The notes beneath the pieces are model-generated. The model saw nothing but the letters and a program-made list of their open reading frames with translations, was not told the DNA's origin and searched no databases. A stretch of DNA of 64,000 nucleotides from Chthoniobacter flavus (GTDB taxonomy: Bacteria; Verrucomicrobiota; Verrucomicrobiia; Chthoniobacterales; Chthoniobacteraceae). The stretch is taken from assembly GCA_945861435.1 (NCBI GenBank), contig CAMAUX010000008.1, positions 62,001 through 126,000 on the forward strand, read 5' to 3'. Positions 1 to 6,048 of this stretch are shown piece by piece; position 1 is the first letter of the stretch; each line of letters starts with the position of its first letter. A program made the position numbers and the translations under genes.

Positions 1-122
1 CCAATGACGGCGGCCACAGGCTTGTTGCGGCTGTAGAGAAGCTGGGGGGATTTGCCGCTGGCCTGCACAAGTTCGGAAAAGCGGGCCTTGGCTTCGGCAA
101 TTTTCCAGCCAGAGTTGGTCAT
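1..122 (-). CDS. Phd/YefM-family antitoxin, N-terminal part (partial)
   Basis: Read on the minus strand from the ATG at 122, this frame gives 40 codons before leaving the window. It begins MTNSGWKIAEAKARFSELV and continues with PQLLYSRNKPVAAVIG. That is the N-terminal DNA-binding half of Phd/YefM antitoxins: an initial beta strand, an AKARFSEL helix, then a strand-turn-strand ending in xPVAVI. In the family this domain binds the operon's own promoter, and the C-terminal tail neutralises a RelE/Doc/PIN-type toxin. The tail and any toxin lie outside the window. An inverted repeat overlaps the start codon, which fits autoregulation. The family assignment is firm; the toxin partner is unknown. 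Confidence 0.85.
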   Translation of the reverse strand, partial: MTNSGWKIAEAKARFSELVQASGKSPQLLYSRNKPVAAVI

Positions 123-142
123 ATTATATAGTCTTAATGACC
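117..142. promoter_or_regulatory. AT-rich inverted repeat over the antitoxin start codon
   Basis: GGTCAT and ATGACC form a 6-bp inverted repeat with a 14-bp AT-rich spacer, and one arm contains the antitoxin ATG. The spacer holds a TATAAT-like string. The layout suits an operator bound by the antitoxin itself. Six-base arms can arise by chance, so this is tentative. Confidence 0.35.
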
Positions 143-456
143 AGATTAAAAAGTCAAGAGTGGGGCGTGTAATTGGGTCGGCGAACTTGCCTGCAATGCG
201 GGGATCAAGTGGGGGGGCAGACTTGAGAATTCGGAAAAGTTCGGGGGCGACGATGGGGCCGTGCGGGCGGCGAATTTTTTTGGGCGGCTGGATGAGCGCT
301 GGTTTTGGGTGCGGGCTGTTCTTCAGCGGTGCACCGGAAAAGGGCGGAATGCGGACGTGTGGCGTGGAGTGGTTCCGGGGGCTTGCGGCCGTGCAATTCT
401 TCTGGGAAGGCTGTGAAGTAATGCGATCCCCTTTTTCGGCCCTGCCATGAATCCTC
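143..456. other. Intergenic, no gene seen
   Basis: This stretch of about 310 bases separates the divergent antitoxin and PilZ-like genes. Open frames cross it on both strands, but their products are Pro/Arg-rich or lack any recognisable pattern. I see no hairpin terminator or RNA gene. The start is AT-rich and probably belongs to the antitoxin promoter. Confidence 0.5.
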
Positions 457-783
457 ATGACTAATGCGGGGGATTGTGCGGATTCCGCAGATGGCGGTCA
501 GCCCGCCCTTTATTTGGAGTACGGTACGGATGCTTCGCGCTGCACGCGCTTTGAGCTTTCGGAAAACGGGATGTGCTTTGCGTCGCGGTGGGGGTTCGCG
601 CTCGGGATGCAACTAGGCGTGGTACTGGTGGCTGACGGAGCGGGCGCCCGCGCGGGAAGGGTGGCCGTGGAGGGGGTGGTGGTGGGGTGCGAGGAGGAGG
701 GGGCGGGCATCGAGCGCACCTACCGGACGACGCTTTTTTTTCCGGAATGTCCGGAGGCAGTGCGTGCGTTCCTGCCGCAGTGA
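457..783 (+). CDS. Small PilZ-like protein
   Basis: A 108-residue acidic protein. Its middle (about residues 30-95) reads as a PilZ-like beta barrel: a segment RFELSENGMCFASRWGF, which resembles the D-x-S-x-x-G strand of PilZ domains, then LGMQLGVVLV and a GRVAVEGVVVGC strand, ending in a Thr/Phe strand and a short helix. The Arg-rich RxxxR motif that binds cyclic di-GMP in classical PilZ proteins is not evident, so nucleotide binding cannot be claimed. A short frame opened by an ATG at 446 stops immediately, so the ATG at 457 is the likely start. It converges with the ATPase gene that ends at 880. It could also be an unrelated small conserved protein. Confidence 0.6.
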   Translation: MTNAGDCADSADGGQPALYLEYGTDASRCTRFELSENGMCFASRWGFALGMQLGVVLVADGAGARAGRVAVEGVVVGCEEEGAGIERTYRTTLFFPECPEAVRAFLPQ

Positions 784-879
784 GGGTGCAGGGAGGCTGG
801 GGGGAGCTGGATGCTGCGGGATCCTCAGGCGGCGATTTGCAACGGAATCGTTCCGGCTCAGGAGGCGTTGGTGCGTCGT

Positions 880-3800
880 TCAGGAGGGGGGCAGGAGCAG
901 GCGTGCGCGGAGGCGTGCGCCGATTTCTGCGAGCCATGCGGAGTCCGGGAGTGCGTAGGGGCGGAAGGTTTCGAGGGAGCCGAGTTGCTGGTTGGAGTAG
1001 AGGGCGCGGTGGAGGCCGAGGGAGGCGGCCTGCGGGGAGTCGACGAGGCTGGCGGAATCGTTGGCGCTCATTTGGAAGATAACGCGCATTTCGAATTCGG
1101 CGAGAGCCTTGCGGCTGAGGCAGCGCTGGACGGAGGCGAGGCTGTCGAGGGAGGCGATGAGGTGCATGCCGACGGCGCTGCCGTTGGTGATGAGCTCGTT
1201 GAGGAGGAGGCCGGGGTTGGGGGCGTCGTCGGAGCCGCTGAAGGCGAATGCCGCGTCTTCGTCGTAGCGCAGCTTGCGGTTGCGGTGCAGGCCCGGGGCG
1301 AAGAGGAAGAGGATGGGGCGTGAGGCGGCGGCGGTGTCGTCGGAGGTCCGGAGCTTGAGTTCCGCGCCGAGGCGTTCCATGACGGCGACGGCTTCGTTGC
1401 CGGCGGCGCAGGAGACGGGGTGGGGGATTTGAGCGAGGAGTTGTTCGAGGAAGAGGGCTTCGGTGGAGTCCGGCGAAGCGCAGTGGAGGAGGTGGAACTC
1501 TGCGGAGCCGATGGGGAATTGGGCTGCGAGAGCGAGGAGGGAGAAGGCGATGAGGGCGAGTGCGGCGTCCTCGCGCTGGCCTGCGATGAGGAGGTGTTGT
1601 CCGCTTTGGCGGGTGAAGCGGACTTCGGTGGGGCCTTTGATGGCGTTGGGGGTGCCGAGCCATGCGCGTGGCGCGGTGGCGGGAGCGGGGGCTGGGGCGG
1701 TCGGGGCAAGGAGGGAGTCGAATTCGGTGTTCTCGCGGATATCGGCTGGGGCGTTGCCTTCGAAGACGACGGGTGGGTGGAAGGGGGAGGGGAGTTGTTG
1801 GGAGAGGAGGGTGATTTGGCGGAGGTGGCGGTCGCGTTCTTCGTCGGAGAGCCAGACGACTTGGAAGGGGCTGTTGCCCTCGAGGGCGCCCGCGGCGTCG
1901 TTGTAGATGCCTTCGCCGGGGCGTGAGAGGAGGCGCGGGGCGGCGTTGTTCTCATCCATGATGAGGTAGGAATCGGCCTCGTTGCACTGGAGGGCGATGC
2001 GGACGACCATCTGGCCGATGGTGGCGCGCGCGAGGGAGTAGGCGCCGCCGAGGGTTTGGGAGCCGAGGAGGACGTGGATGCCGAAGGCGCGTCCCTGACG
2101 CACGATGCGGTCGAAGAGGAGGGATGCTTTTTGGGCGACGGCATCGTCTTCGACGAAGAACTCCTGGAATTCGTCGATGAGGAGGAGGGAGCGCGGGAGG
2201 GGATCCGGGGCGCTGGAGCGGCGGTAGCCTGCGAGGTCTTGAACGCCGAGTTTGCGGAAGATTTCGCCGCGGCGCTTGAGTTCCTCGTCGACGCGTTCGA
2301 GGACGGAGAGGGCGAATTCGCGATCGCTTTCGACGGCGATGACGCGGGCGTGCGGGAGGCGGTGGTCGGCGTAGCACTTGAACTCGACGCCTTTTTTGAA
2401 GTCGATGAGGTAGAACTCGATTTCGCGCGGGCTGCAGTGGAGGGCGAGGTTGGTGATGAGGACGTGGAGGAGGGTGGATTTGCCGGAGCCAGTTTTGCCC
2501 GCGAGGAGGGCGTGCTGGCGCGTGCCTTTTCCGAGGGCGAAGAACTGGTGTTTGGTGGCGCCGGTGCGGCCGACTGGGACGCGGAGTTCGTCGCTGGTGC
2601 TGGTGGTCCAGAGGGCGTCGGATGGAGGGGCGATTTGGGTGAAGGGGACTTGGACGCGGTTGGAGTCGACGCTTGCGCGGCCGATGCGGTGAAGGAGATC
2701 GCTGGCTGCTGCGGGGTCTGGCGGTGCGGTGGGCTGGAGGGAGCAGCCTGTGGGGAGGGGCTGTCCGGAGAAGGACCAGAGGCCGTTGGCGAGGTGGAGG
2801 CAGAGGCACTGGGAGCGGAGGTCTTCGGTGTTGAGGCCGTCCGGGAGCGGTTGGCGCGGATCCCAGTGGAGGAGGGTGAAGACGCCGCAGCGGGGTCCGC
2901 TGGCGAGGATGCTTTGGAGGCGTTTTGCGGCGGTGTCGCCGAGTTCGGTGGGGAAGTCTGCGAGGACGAGGAAGTGGTATTTTTCGGAGACGGACCCTGC
3001 TTGGGCGTTGTAGTCGGTGATGGTGGGGTACTCATCGCGGAGGTACATTTGGATGACCTTTTCGATGTGTTCGCTGAGTTCCTCGAGGCGGGCGTCGATC
3101 TGGTCGCGCTGGGTCCAGATGCGTCGGTTGATGAGGCTTTCCTCGTAATCGGCGAGGTGCATGAGGCCGGCGAAGCTCTGGCCGAGGCCGACGGGGTCGA
3201 AGAGGGTGCAGGTGAACTTGCCCGGTGGCAGGGTGCTGAGGAGGCGGAGGATGGCGTGGTTGAAAAGAGCGGCGACGGCGGGTGAGCCCGGTTCAGCGCA
3301 TTCGACGAGGAGAGAGCCGTGGGCTGGGAATTCGAGGGTGATGGGGAATTCGAGCTGTGCGGGATCCTGGAGCGCGAGGCGCGGGTCTGTGGGGCGGGGT
3401 TCGCCTGGCGGTGTGAGGTCGATGAGGAGGGAGCCGAGTGCGAGGCCCGTGGGGAATTGGGAGGCGGGTTGCCAGCGGGTCATTTCTGCGGGATCCCACG
3501 GCAGGAGGAGTGGGCGCAGGAGGTCGGCGTCGGCGACGAGCGCGCGGTGGCGGGATTGGAATTCTGTGGTCCAGCGGGTGGTGAGGTCTTCCCAGCGTTG
3601 GGCTTCCTCGGAGTTGAGGGTGGCGCGTTCGCGTTCGCGGTTTGCTTCGGTGAGGGTGCGGCGGCCCGCGGCTTGAGCTTGGACGGCATCGAGAGGGGAG
3701 CGGTTGTTGCTGGCAAAGGTTTCGCGGGCGCGCTCGGTGAGGAGGGCGTTGCGCGAGTGGGTGCGAGGGAGCTGGGTGTCGAGTTTTGCGCGCCCCTTTT

Positions 3801-4791
3801 CGATGAAGGCGGATTCGATCTCTTCGGCGCGTGCCCAGCGGGCATCGAGTTCTGCGGAGCGCTGGGCGAACTCGTCCTCGATGCGGGCGGTTTCGCGGGC
3901 GTGCCATGCTTCTGTGGTGAGAGCGCAGGCGTGGTGTGCGCTGCGTGCGGCGAGCAGGGCGTCTGCGAGTGCTGTGGCGGCGGGACGTGCGAGGGAGGTC
4001 GAGCGGATGCGCAGCGTGAAGATGGCGGCGAGGAGGAGGGTGAGAATGCCGCCGCAGAGCCCAAGCCCGAGAGGAGTGGGGCCGGTGGCAAGCAGGCCCG
4101 CGGAACTCAGGAGCGCAGCGAGCGGGATTTGGACAGGGACGGGAGCCGCGGCAAGGAAGCGCGGGAGTGCGAGTGCGCGGAATGCGTGGAGAGCGTCTTG
4201 GGAGGATTGGAGGGTGTCGGCGAGGTGCTGGTTCCACTGGGCGAGGTGGTCCGGGTCGCCGGCTTCCTGTGGGGCGGGGTGGGAGAGGAGGGGGAGAAAG
4301 CTTGGGCAACCCGAGAAGGCGCGCTGTGTGTGGGCGAGCAGTTGGGTGATTTGTTCGTGGGTTTCGGCGAGAGATTTTCTGGCGGAAGCGAGGGAGGTGT
4401 CGGTGGTGCGCAGTCGGCTGGTGTGGGCGCGGTCGGCGCGGAAGCGCTGGTGCTGGACTTCGCCGAGCCATTTCTCGCGGGCGAGTTGCGCGCGGCGCGG
4501 AAGGCTGCGGATTGCGGCCTGGTGGGCGAGGAGGATTTTTGTTTCGCGCGCTTGGTGGGAGGCAAGGATGGAGGCTTCGGCGTCCTGATGCGCTTGGGAG
4601 AAGGAGGAGGCGCGTTCATCGACCATCTGGGTGAGGCGGTCGAGTTCCTGGGTGAAGCGGTATTCGAGGCTGGATCGGCGCTGGCGGATGTCGCGGGTGA
4701 GGGAGTCCTCCTGCTTTGCGAAGTCGCGCAGGAGGGTTCTGAGTTCGGTGAGGAGCAGTCGTGCGCGGGTGGTGTGGGAGGGGTTATTCAC
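880..4791 (-). CDS. FtsK/SpoIIIE-type ATPase of a type VII (ESX)-like system
   Basis: A 1,303-residue membrane ATPase and the last gene of the WXG100 operon. Order of parts: a long alpha-helical N-terminus (about 1-210), a hydrophobic hairpin (about 212-262, two likely membrane spans), a second helical stretch (about 270-420), then three FtsK-like modules. Module 1 (about 485-690) has no Walker A but keeps a hydrophobic FLVLADF strand. Module 2 (about 735-985) is intact, with Walker A GKTGSGKS at 765-772 and Walker B LLLIDEF at about 869-875. Module 3 (about 1045-1290) has GQREDA in place of Walker A. Three tandem ATPase modules after membrane spans are the plan of EccC in actinobacterial ESX systems, where the protein powers WXG100 export. 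The start is GTG, and its eight bases GTGAATAA overlap the end of the preceding gene. A role in DNA translocation is possible, but the WXG-type neighbours argue for secretion. Confidence 0.85.
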   Translation of the reverse strand: MNNPSHTTRARLLLTELRTLLRDFAKQEDSLTRDIRQRRSSLEYRFTQELDRLTQMVDERASSFSQAHQDAEASILASHQARETKILLAHQAAIRSLPRRAQLAREKWLGEVQHQRFRADRAHTSRLRTTDTSLASARKSLAETHEQITQLLAHTQRAFSGCPSFLPLLSHPAPQEAGDPDHLAQWNQHLADTLQSSQDALHAFRALALPRFLAAAPVPVQIPLAALLSSAGLLATGPTPLGLGLCGGILTLLLAAIFTLRIRSTSLARPAATALADALLAARSAHHACALTTEAWHARETARIEDEFAQRSAELDARWARAEEIESAFIEKGRAKLDTQLPRTHSRNALLTERARETFASNNRSPLDAVQAQAAGRRTLTEANRERERATLNSEEAQRWEDLTTRWTTEFQSRHRALVADADLLRPLLLPWDPAEMTRWQPASQFPTGLALGSLLIDLTPPGEPRPTDPRLALQDPAQLEFPITLEFPAHGSLLVECAEPGSPAVAALFNHAILRLLSTLPPGKFTCTLFDPVGLGQSFAGLMHLADYEESLINRRIWTQRDQIDARLEELSEHIEKVIQMYLRDEYPTITDYNAQAGSVSEKYHFLVLADFPTELGDTAAKRLQSILASGPRCGVFTLLHWDPRQPLPDGLNTEDLRSQCLCLHLANGLWSFSGQPLPTGCSLQPTAPPDPAAASDLLHRIGRASVDSNRVQVPFTQIAPPSDALWTTSTSDELRVPVGRTGATKHQFFALGKGTRQHALLAGKTGSGKSTLLHVLITNLALHCSPREIEFYLIDFKKGVEFKCYADHRLPHARVIAVESDREFALSVLERVDEELKRRGEIFRKLGVQDLAGYRRSSAPDPLPRSLLLIDEFQEFFVEDDAVAQKASLLFDRIVRQGRAFGIHVLLGSQTLGGAYSLARATIGQMVVRIALQCNEADSYLIMDENNAAPRLLSRPGEGIYNDAAGALEGNSPFQVVWLSDEERDRHLRQITLLSQQLPSPFHPPVVFEGNAPADIRENTEFDSLLAPTAPAPAPATAPRAWLGTPNAIKGPTEVRFTRQSGQHLLIAGQREDAALALIAFSLLALAAQFPIGSAEFHLLHCASPDSTEALFLEQLLAQIPHPVSCAAGNEAVAVMERLGAELKLRTSDDTAAASRPILFLFAPGLHRNRKLRYDEDAAFAFSGSDDAPNPGLLLNELITNGSAVGMHLIASLDSLASVQRCLSRKALAEFEMRVIFQMSANDSASLVDSPQAASLGLHRALYSNQQLGSLETFRPYALPDSAWLAEIGARLRARLLLPPS

Positions 4792-4996
4792 AGGCTTCCT
4801 TGATCTGTCGCAGCAGGGAGTCGAGTTCCTCGATGGCAGCGACGGCGCGTGCAGCCTGGCCGGGGAGCGGGTCGAGGTAGCGGTCGGAGAATTCGCGGCT
4901 CTTTTGGTCGTTCCAAGAGAGCTGGGTTTGCTGCCATTGGAAGGTGAGGTCCTTGAGCGCCTGGGCGAGGTTGGATGCGCTGGTACGGATGCTCAT
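4784..4996 (-). CDS. Mini WXG-type helical protein
   Basis: A 70-residue, almost wholly helical protein. Around residue 28 it carries SWNDQKSREFSDRYL, which matches position for position the TWQDQEHTKFADEFL stretch of the WXG100 gene upstream: W-x-D-Q, four residues, F, then an acidic/aromatic Leu end. In WXG100 proteins the tight turn is W-x-G; here both copies have Asp. The start is fixed by an ATGA overlap with the stop of the coiled-coil gene, and its own stop overlaps the GTG start of the ATPase. Together with the larger WXG100 protein it could form an EsxA/EsxB-like heterodimer and be the exported or targeting unit. It is shorter than the roughly 100 residues usual for the family. Confidence 0.75.
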   Translation of the reverse strand: MSIRTSASNLAQALKDLTFQWQQTQLSWNDQKSREFSDRYLDPLPGQAARAVAAIEELDSLLRQIKEACE

Positions 4997-5553
4997 GGTT
5001 GTGGGGAGTCCGCTGGAGCTGCGGGGGCGGCGTCGGAAGTTGGAGCAGACGTGGGAGCGGAGGCGTTTTGCGGCGGGAGGGTGCCCATGGAGGCGTAGGC
5101 GTCGAGGGTTTGCTGCGCTTGGAGAAGGAATGCGATGCCTTTGGGGAGATCCATGTCGAGGCACTGGCGCAGGGCTTCCATGCGCTTGAGGAGCGGGTCC
5201 ACCTTGTGGTCGAAATCGCGGATCCAGAGGCGGATGGCGCGCAGTTTTTCCTCGGCTTCGGCGACGGCGCGGCGGGCTTTGAGGACGGCGTTTTTCTGCA
5301 GTGTGGCGGAATCGCGGAGGGTGGAGAGTTTGGCGGAGAGGAGTTCCTGTTCGGCTTGGTCGAGTTCGCGGCGGCGGCGTCGCAACTGGGCTTCCCAGTG
5401 GGTGCGTTGGTCGTGCTGGAGCCACTGGCGGGTGCGGCGGACGTCGTCGAGGGCGGAGTCGAGGGCGTTGTGGGCGCGGGTGCCGAAGACGATGAGGGAG
5501 GCTCGGAAGGATTCGAGGACGTCGAGTGAGGTGATCTTGGCCTGCTGGGTCAT
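4993..5553 (-). CDS. Coiled-coil protein of the ESX-like operon
   Basis: A 186-residue protein counted from the ATG at 5553 (MTQQAKITSLDVLESFRASL). Residues about 10-150 are heptad-rich, with a charged RRRRRELDQAEQELL segment and KARRAVAEAEEKLRAIR; the last 35 residues are a flexible Ala/Pro/Ser tail. There is no signal peptide and no membrane span. I do not recognise a named family. Its place between the two WXG-type genes, with four-base ATGA coupling to the second, suggests a structural or chaperone-like part of the same machine. A GTG at 5568 is an alternative start, but the ATG is favoured because a 9-codon leader frame ends on it. Confidence 0.75.
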   Translation of the reverse strand: MTQQAKITSLDVLESFRASLIVFGTRAHNALDSALDDVRRTRQWLQHDQRTHWEAQLRRRRRELDQAEQELLSAKLSTLRDSATLQKNAVLKARRAVAEAEEKLRAIRLWIRDFDHKVDPLLKRMEALRQCLDMDLPKGIAFLLQAQQTLDAYASMGTLPPQNASAPTSAPTSDAAPAAPADSPQP

Positions 5554-5579
5554 GGGAGCGTGGGGCACGCAGCCTGCAT
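5550..5579 (-). other. Nine-codon leader frame overlapping the coiled-coil gene start
   Basis: The last ATG of the 9-bp repeat array opens a frame reading MQAACPTLP and stops at a TGA that overlaps the ATG of the coiled-coil gene (ATGA). Ribosomes finishing it could re-initiate directly on that gene. Whether it is translated is unknown; there is no clear Shine-Dalgarno sequence. Confidence 0.35.
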
Positions 5580-5651
5580 GGACTACATGGACTACATGGA
5601 CGACATGGACGACATGGACGACATGGACTACATGGACTACATGGACGACGG
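5577..5651. repeat. 9-bp tandem repeat, about eight units
   Basis: Seven full units plus partial ends of GACTACATG or GACGACATG lie head to tail between the WXG100 gene and the coiled-coil gene. On the coding (minus) strand every unit carries ATG at the same phase, followed by TAG in four units and TCG in three, so the array is a ladder of in-frame start codons, several of them start-stop pairs. It lies outside all coding frames. The array could vary in copy number. Confidence 0.9.
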
Positions 5652-5656
5652 AGCGG

Positions 5657-5929
5657 TCAGCGCTGGCTGAGGTAGTCTTCGATGCGCTGGGCTTTGCGGA
5701 GGAGGAACGGGGTGTGTTGTTCGGCGACTTCCATGAATTTGCGCAGGGCCTTCATGGTGGAGAGGAATTCGTCGGCGAACTTGGTGTGTTCCTGATCTTG
5801 CCAGGTGCTGGAGAGGCTGCTGAAGCGGGCTTGGAGTGCGGAGGCTTTGGCCTGCATTTCCTCGTTGAAGCGCTTGAGTTCGGTGGCGAACCGGCGCACC
5901 TGCTCGGGATCCATGATTGCTTGCGCCAT
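5657..5929 (-). CDS. WXG100-family (ESAT-6-like) protein
   Basis: A 90-residue two-helix protein and the first gene of the operon. Helix 1 (about 6-43) is charged and ends in SSLSSTW; the turn at about residues 45-48 is W-Q-D-Q where the family has W-x-G; helix 2 (about 50-88) includes KFADEFLSTM. Length, hairpin layout and an FtsK/SpoIIIE ATPase in the same operon all fit the WXG100 family, whose members are secreted as helical-hairpin dimers by type VII systems. Residue 6 (ATG at 5914) is an alternative start. The C-terminus reads RKAQRIEDYLSQR; a YxxxD/E export signal is not obvious, which leaves the substrate role open. Confidence 0.8.
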   Translation of the reverse strand: MAQAIMDPEQVRRFATELKRFNEEMQAKASALQARFSSLSSTWQDQEHTKFADEFLSTMKALRKFMEVAEQHTPFLLRKAQRIEDYLSQR

Positions 5930-6048
5930 AGGAGGAGGGGGTGGGGTGATGGACGCGTGGATGCTAGCTGCACCCTTTCAGGAGAGCAATGTGCGATGCG
6001 ACTGGCGTGGAGCCGTCGGAGCCGCGCGGCTGGACTTGAGGGAGCAGG

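Noticed and set aside
461-4803. Long open frames antisense or out of phase to the FtsK/SpoIIIE gene, including plus-strand frames at 2056-3285 and 3319-4803
   Set aside because: Products are skewed to Glu/Gly/Val or Arg/Pro without motifs; they are codon-bias shadows in GC-rich DNA, while the minus frame has clear ATPase motifs.
5577-5651. 9-bp array as a CRISPR
   Set aside because: Units are head to tail without spacers.
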